This document shows, piece by piece, positions 1-9,562 of a stretch of 64,000 nt of DNA; position 1 is the stretch's first letter; every line of letters starts with the position of its first letter. The stretch is taken from positions 930,001-994,000 of the forward strand of contig NZ_JACCFE010000002.1 in NCBI RefSeq assembly GCF_014256275.1. The letters run 5' to 3'. The notes beneath the pieces are model-generated. The model made no database searches. It worked only from the letters and a program-made list of their open reading frames with translations, and was not told the DNA's origin. Source of the DNA: Rhodococcus sp. 4CII. Lineage in GTDB: Bacteria; Actinomycetota; Actinomycetes; Mycobacteriales; Mycobacteriaceae. Made by a program: the position numbers and the translations under genes.

Positions 1-1
1 C

Positions 2-1064
2 GCGCTCGGCTGGCCTGCCTTCGTGTTCGGTGTCGTCGAGCACTACGACACCGAGGCGCCTGCAGCGGACGACAGCTTCACCCTGTTCCACGCCGTCGAT
101 CACGCCCACACCGACATGCAGTCGATGATCCTCACCTTCGCCGAGACGCGGATCATCTATCAGGCAGAACTCGACGGCACCTCGCCGGAACTGCCCGCAC
201 CGGGCAGTTACGTGGAGTACAGCCGGAAGGAACGGGAGAAGGCGGCGACGCTGACCCTCGCCTCTCCCGAGGTGCACGGCTGGATCGGGCACCTGACCCG
301 CAACGGCGGGACCTTCCCGAGCTTCCCCCTGGACCTCGGCGCCGCCGACGCACCCCAGCCGGCCATCGGAAGCCGTTTCGACCTCGCCGACGCCGACGAG
401 TGCGAGCGGTTCGGCGCCGTGTGCAAGGCCAACGGGTCCAACTTCATCGGCGGGGTGTTCGCGGCTCTCGCCATTACCGAACACGAACTGGTCGGGCGCG
501 ACCGCTACATGGCTCTGTCTCCCGTGACCACCCGCAACGATCCGCAGTTCTACTGGTCCCAGGGGTGGTTCATCAATCTCGTTCCGGTCGGGTTCGCCCC
601 TCGGGGATGCCGCGACGTTCACCGGTCTCGCCCAGCGCGCACAGGCCGCCTACCGGTCGGGCAAGGCGCTCGGCGAAGTGTCCGTTCAGCAGGTGATCGA
701 CACCGTGCTCACTCACGCCGGTCCGGAGGCGATGTCGCAGCACACCACACTGGCTCCGCCCCCGATCGTGTCGTACATCGACGGGCGCCGGTTGCCGCAG
801 ACCGAGAATTTCGTGTCGACCCGGGCGACCGGCATCGTCGGGGGCAAGGCCACGCAGATCGCGTCGATCTGGATCAACCGGGTCCTCGAGGGCACATGGA
901 TGGCGATCTCGCATCCGGATACCGACGCGGCGCACCGGTCCGTCACCGCGTACGCCGAACGGTTGTCGACCGTCATGAAAACCGTGGCCCGGGAGGGCGA
1001 TTACACGGTCTCGCCGTTCGCACCGGTGGCCGCGGGCTCGCCGACTGCCGCAGGGGCGGAGTAG
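2..1064 (+). pseudogene. PapA-like condensation-domain protein, 5'-partial and frameshifted
   Basis: The gene runs in from the left edge, so its true start lies outside the window. The family (PapA-type acyltransferases, related to NRPS condensation domains) transfers acyl chains onto lipid or sugar acceptors. Visible marks are the active-site-like segment DHAHTDMQS, the block GSYVEYSRKER, PSFPLDLG, SQGWFINLVPV and YIDGRRLP. The catalytic HxxxDG motif reads HAHTDM, so His and Asp are kept but Gly is Met. The reading frame breaks near 598 in a run of four C: upstream coding continues in one frame to GFA, then resumes in the +1 frame at LGDAATF and ends with TAG at 1062-1064. One extra C would explain it. 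The stop overlaps the next start by one base, so the two genes look translationally coupled. Acceptor and acyl donor are unknown. Confidence 0.75.
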
Positions 1065-2506
1065 TGCACGTCACGTCGATCGATCGGTACATGCTCGAAC
1101 CCGGCCTGGTGACGGAATGGTCCGTCGCACCGGGTGCGGTCTCCCCGTCCGCGGTGCCACCGTCGTACAACCAGCAGTTCCATCTCGATACCGCGCGCAC
1201 GCACGGCGTCGGCCGAAGCGTCTGGATGGCAGCAGCTTTCGACCTTCCCGGCAAACTCGACCGGGACGCGCTCGCGCAGGCGCTGGTGCATTTCATTCGG
1301 CGCCACGACACACTGCAGACCGGGTTCGACGTGAGTCCGGACGCGATGGAGCGGGTGGATCTCGATCCCGAGGACATCATGGTGGTCGCGTCCGAGTCGT
1401 CGGTGACGACGTCATCGCACGAACTCCGCGAGCATCTGCGGTTTCGCTTCACCGCAGCGTGCGATCCGCTGACCTTCCCGGCCTACCTGTTCGCGACGAT
1501 CGAACGCGATTCCCACTACACGGTGGTCAGTGCGTTCGATCACACTCTCGTCGACGGATATTCACTGGTCATCGCGCTGGGCGAACTCCGGCAGATCTAT
1601 CAGAAACTCGTCGGACTCGGCGGCGCGGGCGTGCTCACCGAGGCGGATCTGACGGCGGAACTCGGCGATCCCGGGAGTTTCCTGCGGTACTGCGAACTCG
1701 AGGCCGAGGCGCCCGTCACCGAGATCGGTGACCCCCGGGTGCGCGAATGGGCACGCTTCTACGAGAGGTGCGGCGGAACCGCGCCCAGTTTTCCGCTCGA
1801 CCTCGGTGTCGAGGCGGGCAAACCCGCCCCGCAGGGCGCCGACGTCCGGCCCCTCCTCGACGCGGCAGGCACCGAGCGGTTCGAGGAGATATGCCTCGAT
1901 TCCGGGGGCAGCCTCTTCACCGGCACGCTCACCGCGATGGGGATGGCGGTGCAGTCGATCAACGGCGTCTCCCGGATGCCGTTGCAGTTTCCCCTGCACA
2001 TTCGCCAGGACCCGCAGTGGGCCAACGCAATCGGGTGGCTCACGACGAGCGCGCCGCTGACGGTCGAACTGACACCCGACTGCGATTTCCAGTCGTCACT
2101 GGCGCACACTCACGCCTCGTTCCGCACCGCGCTCACCCTGAAGGGTGTGACGATGGCTCAGGTGAGGGAGGCGCTCGGCGACGGATACCGCCGCACCCGC
2201 ACCGACGTGTTCATGGTCTCGTACATCGACTACCGCCGGCTGCCGGGCACGGACGATCACGACCAGCTGAACGCGCACCACATCAGCAATGTGACGGTCG
2301 CGGACGACGCCCAGTTCTGGATCTCACGCACTCAGCGGGGTCTCGCCCTGCGATCGAGGTTCCCGGAGACGTCGACGGCGCGGCGTGCGGTCACGGAGTT
2401 CCTCGTGCGGCTGCGCGAGATCATGCAGGACATCTGCGAGAACGGCGTCACGCCCATCGCGGAGCTCACCAGTCAGCTGAACCTGGAGGGCACTCCGGTC
2501 GTCTGA
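1064..2506 (+). CDS. PapA-like condensation-domain acyltransferase
   Basis: 480 aa, read from GTG at 1064, which overlaps the preceding TAG by one base. It has the condensation-domain fold signature: the catalytic motif HTLVDG at residues 160-165 (His160, Asp164, Gly165) is intact, followed by PSFPLDLG, AIGWLTTSAPL and YIDYRRLPG. The length suits the single-domain PapA family (about 450-510 aa). No adenylation or carrier domain is attached, so it probably acts as a stand-alone acyltransferase on cell-envelope or glycolipid substrates at the cytoplasmic face of the membrane. It is paralogous to the neighbours at 2-1064 and 4365-5741. Its 3' end overlaps the convergent globin remnant by about 34 bases. 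Assignment to the family is firm; the substrate cannot be inferred. Confidence 0.82.
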   Translation: MHVTSIDRYMLEPGLVTEWSVAPGAVSPSAVPPSYNQQFHLDTARTHGVGRSVWMAAAFDLPGKLDRDALAQALVHFIRRHDTLQTGFDVSPDAMERVDLDPEDIMVVASESSVTTSSHELREHLRFRFTAACDPLTFPAYLFATIERDSHYTVVSAFDHTLVDGYSLVIALGELRQIYQKLVGLGGAGVLTEADLTAELGDPGSFLRYCELEAEAPVTEIGDPRVREWARFYERCGGTAPSFPLDLGVEAGKPAPQGADVRPLLDAAGTERFEEICLDSGGSLFTGTLTAMGMAVQSINGVSRMPLQFPLHIRQDPQWANAIGWLTTSAPLTVELTPDCDFQSSLAHTHASFRTALTLKGVTMAQVREALGDGYRRTRTDVFMVSYIDYRRLPGTDDHDQLNAHHISNVTVADDAQFWISRTQRGLALRSRFPETSTARRAVTEFLVRLREIMQDICENGVTPIAELTSQLNLEGTPVV

Positions 2507-2884
2507 GGGCCGGTGGGATCGAGCAGCCGCCTGCGCATCGCGCGTGCGATGGTGGCTGCCTCCCGGGTGGCCCGCTGTGCGACGTCACCGTCGAACAGTT
2601 CCTCGACGCTCGAGGCCCACAACTCGACCCACCGGTCGAAGTGGAGGGCGGTGAAGCCGTGACTGCCGTGCAGCGCCAGGTGCACGGCAGCGACGCTGCC
2701 GCGATAGGTGCCGGTGCGGAACAGGACCGTCTCCCAGAAGTCGCACATGACGCTCGCGGTGATCGTCCACGCCGACCACCGCGAGCGTCTCGAAGGCCGG
2801 TTCGAGAATCGGGTCGGCGAATGCCCGGCCGTAGAAGTGCCGGAGAAGAACTTCCAGGTCGGCGCGCGTCGAGATGTCGGGCAT
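2473..2884 (-). pseudogene. Group III truncated haemoglobin, frameshifted
   Basis: Reading leftward from ATG at 2884, the protein begins MPDISTRADLEVLLRHFYGRA, a typical truncated-globin N terminus. After LAVVGVDDHRER the frame fails near 2750-2760. The family sequence resumes one base over as MCDFWETVLFRTGTYRG, then HLALHGSHGFTALHFDRW and a VEELF segment. FYxRxFxDP, CDFWETVL and LHFDRW are characteristic of group III truncated haemoglobins, which are small haem proteins linked to oxygen or nitric oxide chemistry. The shift equals one extra base. The break could be a sequencing error, because both halves are well conserved. The gene is convergent with, and overlaps the end of, the PapA-like gene. 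Confidence 0.7.
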
Positions 2885-3030
2885 GTGGCCTCCGTTCGGA
2901 AGCGAATGTACGCCCCGGCCGTGGCTCCCTCACGGCCCGCGGACGGTGACTGTGAACGCCGGTCGGACGAACTTCCGGCGTCCGCATAGAATTGATGCGT
3001 CCCCGCCGCATCTGCCCCAGGAGCCCACCC

Positions 3031-3930
3031 GTGCCCGTAGCGCCAGATCCAACCCAGTCCTTCGCCGAGTACGCCAACCCCGGTCGACTCGTGTCGACGG
3101 AGTGGCTCTCCGCGAATCTGGGAACGCCCGGCCTCAAGGTCGTGGAGTCGGACGAGGACGTGCTCCTCTACGACGTCGGCCACATTCCCGGCGCCGTCAA
3201 GGTCGACTGGCACCTCGATCTCAACGATCAGGTGACGCGTGACTACATCAACGGTGAGCAGTTCGCCGACCTGATGAGCCGCAAGGGCATCAGCCGCGAC
3301 GACACCATCGTCATCTACGGCGACAAGAGCAACTGGTGGGCGGCGTACGCACTCTGGGTGTTCACGCTCTTCGGCCACGAGGACGTCCGTCTCCTCGACG
3401 GCGGCCGCGATGCGTGGATCGCCGAGAACCGGGACACCGCGTTCGACGTCCCCGAGACGTCCCCCACCGATTACCCGGTGGTCGAGCGCAACGACGCCCC
3501 GATCCGCGCGTTCAAGGACGACGTTCTCGATCACCTCGGCGAGGGACCGCTGATCGACGTGCGTTCGCCCCAGGAGTACACCGGCGAACGCACCCACATG
3601 CCCGACTACCCCGAGGAAGGGGCCCTGCGCGGCGGGCACATTCCGAGTGCGCTGAGCATTCCGTGGGCCAAGGCGGCAGCACCCGACAGCCGTTTCCGTT
3701 CGCGCGGTGAGCTGAACGAGATCTACGGCGGTGTCTCCGCCGACGACGCCATCGTGGCGTACTGCCGTATCGGTGAGCGGTCCAGCCACACGTGGTTCGT
3801 CCTCACCCACCTGCTCGGTTACCCGAACGTGCGCAACTACGACGGTTCGTGGACGGAGTGGGGCAACATGGTTCGCGTTCCCATCGTCAGGGGTGAAGAG
3901 CCGGGAGATGTTCCCGGCGCGTCGTCATGA
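3031..3930 (+). CDS. sseA: Thiosulfate/3-mercaptopyruvate sulfurtransferase SseA
   Basis: 299 aa with two rhodanese domains. The N-terminal domain carries ESDEDVLLYDVGHIPGA and the C-terminal domain the active loop CRIGERS with catalytic Cys245, followed by SSHTWFVL. The enzyme moves sulfane sulfur from thiosulfate or mercaptopyruvate to an acceptor thiol in the cytoplasm. GTG at 3031 was chosen because AGGAG lies at 3018-3022; an upstream in-frame start at 2992 would precede this site. A likely -10 TAGAAT lies at 2987-2992. The stop overlaps the next start (ATGA), so it is co-translated with the SufE-like gene. The pairing suggests sulfur hand-over from SseA to SufE. The sequence closely matches my memory of M. 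tuberculosis SseA, including the order sseA-sufE-accA3. Confidence 0.92.
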   Translation: MPVAPDPTQSFAEYANPGRLVSTEWLSANLGTPGLKVVESDEDVLLYDVGHIPGAVKVDWHLDLNDQVTRDYINGEQFADLMSRKGISRDDTIVIYGDKSNWWAAYALWVFTLFGHEDVRLLDGGRDAWIAENRDTAFDVPETSPTDYPVVERNDAPIRAFKDDVLDHLGEGPLIDVRSPQEYTGERTHMPDYPEEGALRGGHIPSALSIPWAKAAAPDSRFRSRGELNEIYGGVSADDAIVAYCRIGERSSHTWFVLTHLLGYPNVRNYDGSWTEWGNMVRVPIVRGEEPGDVPGASS

Positions 3931-4343
3931 CCGCATTACCCGATTCGCTTGCCGAGATCGTCGACGACTTCGCCGCCGTCGACGGTTCGGACAAGCTGCA
4001 GTTGCTGCTGGAGTTCAGCCGCGAACTGGCGCCCCTGCCCGCAGAACTCGCGCAGGACGCGATGGAACCGGTACCCGAGTGCCAATCCCCGCTGTTCCTG
4101 TCGGTCGACGACTCCGACCCGGAGCATGTGCGGCTGCATTTCAGCGCCCCCGCGGAAGCGCCGACGACGCGGGGATTCGCGTCGATTCTGCACCAGGGGT
4201 TGGACGGGCACAGCGCTGCCGCCATCCTGGGAGTCCCGGACGATTTCTACTCCGCACTGGGGCTCGCCGACGCCGTCAGTCCGCTGCGACTGCGTGGCAT
4301 GTCCGCGATGCTCGCCCGAATCAAGCGCCACCTTCGCGGCTAG
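3927..4343 (+). CDS. sufE: SufE-like sulfur acceptor protein
   Basis: 138 aa of the SufE/CsdE family, which accept persulfide sulfur on a conserved cysteine and pass it toward Fe-S cluster assembly. The key residue is Cys52 in PECQSPLF. The usual helical frame is present: the early DKLQLLLEFSRELAPLP segment, a GLDGHSAAAILG segment and a C-terminal LRLRGMSAML segment. The start overlaps the sseA stop by four bases (ATGA), the normal arrangement for coupled translation, and no suf operon is in the window. SseA is therefore the most likely local sulfur donor (inference). Confidence 0.88.
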   Translation: MTALPDSLAEIVDDFAAVDGSDKLQLLLEFSRELAPLPAELAQDAMEPVPECQSPLFLSVDDSDPEHVRLHFSAPAEAPTTRGFASILHQGLDGHSAAAILGVPDDFYSALGLADAVSPLRLRGMSAMLARIKRHLRG

Positions 4344-4364
4344 GCAGGACCTGAACACACACTG

Positions 4365-5741
4365 ATGGAATTCACCGAACTTGCCGACTACCCCGTTCCG
4401 GTGGGTGCGCTCACCGAATGGTTACCGTGCGCCCGCTCGGAATGGGTGGACGATCCCCGCCCGGCGTCGTACATCCACGAGGCGCACCTGCGCCGCTGCG
4501 CCGACGCCGGCGGCCGGGAGTCCTGGCTGGGCACCGCCTTCGAGATCCGCGGCGCCCTGAACGTCTCGGCGTTCCGGACGGCGCTCGGGAGGTGGACCGA
4601 CCGCCACGAGGTGTTGCGGTCGCACACGACCTTCGACTCGGAGACCGACCGCGTGCGGCGGCGCACGGTGCCGCAGGGCGGGCTGCACGTGGGCGTCGTC
4701 AGCCACGGCTACGACGCCGCGGGCGGCGACAACTTCGCACACCTCCAGGATCTGTTCGACGAGTACGCCTCGCCGCACAGCTGGCCGTCGTATGTCTTCG
4801 CAACGCTCGAGACGGTCGAGCGCGACCGTTTCACCGTGTTCTTCGCGGCAGACCATTCGATCATCGACGGATACTCCATCGTGCTGGTCGCGCACGAGCT
4901 GACCGCACTGTACGAGGAAGCCGTGTCCGGCCGGACGGCCAACCTGTTTCCGGTCGGCAGTTACGTCGACTTCGGCCACGAGGAGCGGGCGACCACCACG
5001 GACGCCGAGGTGAATCGTGCGGCGCTCGAGGTGTGGCGGTCCGCGCTCGAGGGACCGGGACTCCCCGAATTCCCTCTCGAGATCGGCCCGCGGACCACGC
5101 TGGCCCAGCAGAACCTGTCGGCGTGGATCCTCGACGCCGACCAGGCGGCCGCTTTCAATTCGGCCTGCCGCGAGGCGGATGTCGGATTCTTCCCCGGCCT
5201 GCTCGCCTGCCTCGGCCTGGCGGGCGCGGAAGTCGCAGGGCTCGAGCGCTTTCGGACCGTCACCCCGGTCCACACCCGGCACTCTCCACAGTGGGCGTCC
5301 GCGCTGGGATGGTTCGTGGGTCTCAGCCCGATCGATTTCGAGGTGCCGTCCGACGACTTCGCCGCGGTCGCGCGTGAGGCCGCCGACAGCGTGGCACGGA
5401 CGAAGCCGCTCTCGGTGGTTCCGTTCGACCGGATCGAGAAGGAACTCGACATCCCCATCCGGCCACGCTTCGTCGTCTCCTACATGGACGTGCGGTTCGT
5501 GCCGGAGGCGGGACGTTGGCTGGAGCGCAATGCCCGGGCCCTGCGCAGCAGGCAGTACACCCACGACGTGTACGCGTGGATCAATCGAACGCCGCGGGGC
5601 GTCAATCTGGCGGTCCGATATCCGGGCAACGACATCGCCGCCGCCAGCGTCCATACGTGGGTCGGAAGCCTCCGCCGGCAAATAGAACAGGTTTCAACCA
5701 ACTACCCGTCGGTAGGGTTGCGAAGCGTCGGACAGGCCTGA
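4365..5741 (+). CDS. PapA-like condensation-domain acyltransferase
   Basis: 458 aa, third member of the local condensation-domain family. The active site HSIIDG is intact at residues 164-169, preceded by FFAAD. Other family marks are GSYVDFGHEER, EFPLEIGP, ALGWFVGLSPIDFE and YMDVRFVPEAG. It starts 21 bases after sufE on the same strand, so it may share the sseA-sufE transcript. In M. tuberculosis, as I recall, sufE is followed directly by accA3, so this gene looks inserted. It is likely an acyltransferase for a surface lipid; the substrate is unknown. The downstream acyl-CoA carboxylase could supply extender units for such lipids, but that link is inference only. Confidence 0.82.
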   Translation: MEFTELADYPVPVGALTEWLPCARSEWVDDPRPASYIHEAHLRRCADAGGRESWLGTAFEIRGALNVSAFRTALGRWTDRHEVLRSHTTFDSETDRVRRRTVPQGGLHVGVVSHGYDAAGGDNFAHLQDLFDEYASPHSWPSYVFATLETVERDRFTVFFAADHSIIDGYSIVLVAHELTALYEEAVSGRTANLFPVGSYVDFGHEERATTTDAEVNRAALEVWRSALEGPGLPEFPLEIGPRTTLAQQNLSAWILDADQAAAFNSACREADVGFFPGLLACLGLAGAEVAGLERFRTVTPVHTRHSPQWASALGWFVGLSPIDFEVPSDDFAAVAREAADSVARTKPLSVVPFDRIEKELDIPIRPRFVVSYMDVRFVPEAGRWLERNARALRSRQYTHDVYAWINRTPRGVNLAVRYPGNDIAAASVHTWVGSLRRQIEQVSTNYPSVGLRSVGQA

Positions 5742-5771
5742 TCGGAGTTTTTCGATCCGGTGACAACACCG

Positions 5772-5801
5772 ATCACTTCGGTGCTTACACTCCGAAGTGA
5801 T
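5772..5801. promoter_or_regulatory. Inverted-repeat operator around the accA3 -10 box
   Basis: Perfect 10-bp inverted repeat: ATCACTTCGG at 5772-5781 and CCGAAGTGAT at 5792-5801, with a 10-nt spacer. The last six bases of the spacer, TACACT (5786-5791), fit the actinobacterial -10 consensus TANNNT. A dimeric regulator on the two arms would cover the -10 region. Transcription from here would give accA3 a leader of about 74 nt. The regulator is not identified. Confidence 0.55.
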
Positions 5802-5871
5802 GCCGTAACCCACCGCTGGTGCCCCCAGGGGATCAGCGCGGAGACAGACCATGCGAACCACAGGAGGCTCA

Positions 5872-7659
<1,788 letters not shown>

Positions 7660-7665
7660 CCTGTC

Positions 7666-7699
7666 AGTACTCGTCAACCGCCCGCGGTGGACGAGTACT
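7666..7699 (+). terminator. Terminator hairpin after accA3
   Basis: Arms 7666-7681 (AGTACTCGTCAACCGC) and 7684-7699 are complementary over 16 bp with one mismatch, separated by two bases, so the real loop opens a few pairs. There is no U-tract, as is common in actinobacteria. It begins 7 bases past the accA3 stop. Confidence 0.65.
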
Positions 7700-7709
7700 C
7701 ACGGGTCAG

Positions 7710-7715
7710 TAGTCT
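7710..7715 (+). promoter_or_regulatory. -10 box, leaderless start
   Basis: TAGTCT followed by 6 nt and then the ATG at 7722. This spacing puts the transcription start on or next to the start codon. Confidence 0.5.
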
Positions 7716-7721
7716 GTACGC

Positions 7722-8135
7722 ATGTCTGACGTTCCCGAGATCCGGATCGGCACCGCCGAACGTGAGCAGGCCCTGAACCTGTTGAGCGAACACTTCGCGG
7801 CGGGCCGGCTGACGGTCGTCGAGTTCGACGAGCGCAGTCTCGCGGTCACGAACGCCACGACGCGCGGTGAACTCGAACGAGTGTTCACCGATCTTCCGGC
7901 CACCACGGCCGACTCGCCCGCCACGGTCGAGTCGGCCGGCCCCGAGAGCGATCAGAACTGGCGCCGCATCGTGATGTCGGTGATCCCACTCGTCGCCCTC
8001 GTGCTGTTCTTCGTGGTCCCGGTCGACAACAGCTGGTTGTTCTTCCTGATGATTCCTGCCGCCGGCGCCATCCTGTTCGGGACCCGCGACGACCGTCACC
8101 GTGATCGCCGCCGCGATCGTGATCAGGACCGCTGA
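7722..8135 (+). CDS. DUF1707 (SHOCT-like) membrane protein
   Basis: 137 aa. The first 55 residues form a DUF1707/SHOCT-like domain (IRIGTAEREQALNLLSEHFA, then GRLTVVEFDERS), a short module common in actinobacteria that usually precedes membrane segments. Two hydrophobic stretches follow (IVMSVIPLVALVLFFVV and WLFFLMIPAAGAILFG), with a very basic, Arg/Asp-rich tail, so the tail probably faces the cytoplasm. Function is unknown. A leaderless promoter is suggested by the -10 at 7710. The stop precedes the next gene's GTG by one base. Confidence 0.78.
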   Translation: MSDVPEIRIGTAEREQALNLLSEHFAAGRLTVVEFDERSLAVTNATTRGELERVFTDLPATTADSPATVESAGPESDQNWRRIVMSVIPLVALVLFFVVPVDNSWLFFLMIPAAGAILFGTRDDRHRDRRRDRDQDR

Positions 8136-8136
8136 C

Positions 8137-8475
8137 GTGGAACCTGTCGAGGTCAATGCCGGCGGCTGGTACCTGCGGGCTCTGCGCGCCGACGAACGGG
8201 TCGACGATCGCCCGGCGCTCGCGGACGGTGGGATCGCCGAACCCGATTATGTCGCCCGCCGCACGGCGCAGTGGCTGACCGACGAGCACTATTCGTGGGC
8301 GATCTGTCAGCCCAACACCGGCGAACTCCTCGCCGAGGTGGGGCTCACCCCGTCCGGTGACGCGGCGATCCTCACCGGGTGGGCGCGCCCGGGCCACGAG
8401 GATGCGCTCGCGAGCGGGTCCGATGCGGTGCAACGGTTCGCGGAAGGCGCACTGGGGTTCACGGTCGAGCGGTGA
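8137..8475 (+). CDS. Short GNAT-like protein of unknown function
   Basis: 112 aa when read from GTG 8137, one base after the DUF1707 stop; a longer start at GTG 8101 would overlap that gene heavily. The sequence has a faint N-acetyltransferase look: WAICQPNTGELLAEVGL resembles the beta-strand pair of GNAT enzymes, followed by GWARPGHEDALASG where the acetyl-CoA loop would be. The canonical R/QxxGxG/A loop is not present and the protein is shorter than a normal GNAT domain. It may be a degenerate or divergent member. It lies in a tight run with DUF1707 and the VanZ-like gene. Confidence 0.5.
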   Translation: MEPVEVNAGGWYLRALRADERVDDRPALADGGIAEPDYVARRTAQWLTDEHYSWAICQPNTGELLAEVGLTPSGDAAILTGWARPGHEDALASGSDAVQRFAEGALGFTVER

Positions 8476-8477
8476 GT

Positions 8478-8810
8478 ATGCGATCCGTTCCCGTGGCGGC
8501 CCTCACCGTTCTGACCCTGGTCATGCTGCTGTCCCCTGCGTCGGCGACCCCCTCCGGCCCCGAGCACGCCGACAAGGTGGTGCATGCCGCGTTGTTCGCG
8601 GCGCTGGCCGCCGCCTCACGCTATGCGCTGCTGACGCCGCGGGTCACGGTGCTGTGGCTCGCCGCGTTCGCGGTGACCACCGAAATCCTGCAGGCTGTGT
8701 TGCCCATCGGCAGGCACGGTTCGGTCTGGGACCTCTGCGCAGACATGGTGGGTGTGGCGATCGGGTTGTCCGCTCAGTCCGCGATCATGCGCTCCCGCAG
8801 CACGGCCTGA
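8478..8810 (+). CDS. VanZ-like small membrane protein
   Basis: 110 aa with three hydrophobic segments. The order HADKVVHAALFAALA, then TEILQAVLPIGRHGSVWDLCADMVGVAIG, matches the VanZ-like family (conserved His, Glu, and Arg-x-x-x-x-x-D signature around helices 2-3). VanZ is named for teicoplanin resistance, but most members are uncharacterised membrane proteins. GTG 8472 overlapping the upstream stop (GTGA) is an equally good start; ATG 8478 is used here. The 3' end overlaps the convergent phosphatase gene by 37 bases. Confidence 0.7.
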   Translation: MRSVPVAALTVLTLVMLLSPASATPSGPEHADKVVHAALFAALAAASRYALLTPRVTVLWLAAFAVTTEILQAVLPIGRHGSVWDLCADMVGVAIGLSAQSAIMRSRSTA

Positions 8811-9562
8811 ACCGCCGTGTCGAGGCCGAGGCCGTCGGAGAAATACCCTTCGATGGTCCCGTAGTGCTCGCGCATCACGGCCAGCGACACCTCGAGGTAC
8901 TGCTGACGAACTCCGAGCACCGGCTCGAGCAACGCCGGGTCGCCGCCGGCGTCGACGAACCGCTCGAACACGCCCGCAAACGACGGAAGCAGAAGTTCGT
9001 TGGTCAGCAGGTAGTCGTGGAAGACGTCCTCCTCGCTGACCCCGACGAGCAGCAACAGCGCCGCGGTGGCCCAGCCCGTCCGGTCCTTGCCCGTGGTGCA
9101 GTGCACGAGAGCGGGCAAGGCGCCGTCCGAGGCGAGGCCGCCGAACAACGCCCGGTACGACGACACGGCGCTCGGCATCAGGACGAAATCGCGGTAGCTG
9201 CCTTCGAAGTACTCGATCGCGCGTCCGCCTCCCAGCTCGCGTTCGGCGATCATCGGGTCGGCGATCACCTGGAGCATCTGGGCGGGAATCGACCGTATCC
9301 CCTTGTCGGCGAGCACATCCAACGCGACCGCACGCGCCCCGCTCGGGAGAGTGTCGGGGGCCGCGTCACGTTCGTCGGCGGTGCGCAGGTCGTAGACCGT
9401 CCGAATGCCGAGGTCGGCGAGCAGCGGCAGGTCCGTGTCCGCGACCCGGCTGAGATCGGTCGATCGGTAGTACACGCCCGTGCGCACTTTCTGGCCGTCT
9501 CCGGTTCGGTAGCCGCCGACGTCTCGCAGGTTGGGCACGGACGTGAGCGGTATCGGCGTCAT
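8774..9562 (-). CDS. Tyrosine-protein phosphatase (PtpB-like)
   Basis: 262 aa. It begins PNLRDVGGYRT, typical of the PtpB/SIW14-like group. The P-loop HCTTGKDRTG carries the nucleophile Cys155, with Arg in the CX5R arrangement; the extra Lys and Asp in the loop are typical of bacterial lipid/tyrosine phosphatases such as PtpB. It hydrolyses phosphotyrosine or phosphoinositides. The start overlaps the lat stop by four bases (TCAT on the plus strand), so it is read from the lat transcript. No signal peptide is visible. A role in lysine metabolism is not obvious, and the coupling may be incidental. Confidence 0.82.
   Translation of the reverse strand: MTPIPLTSVPNLRDVGGYRTGDGQKVRTGVYYRSTDLSRVADTDLPLLADLGIRTVYDLRTADERDAAPDTLPSGARAVALDVLADKGIRSIPAQMLQVIADPMIAERELGGGRAIEYFEGSYRDFVLMPSAVSSYRALFGGLASDGALPALVHCTTGKDRTGWATAALLLLVGVSEEDVFHDYLLTNELLLPSFAGVFERFVDAGGDPALLEPVLGVRQQYLEVSLAVMREHYGTIEGYFSDGLGLDTAVQAVLRERMIAD

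Noticed and set aside
8101..8136. Start of the GNAT-like gene at GTG 8101
   Set aside because: It would overlap 35 bases of the DUF1707 gene; GTG 8137, one base past that stop, is better placed.
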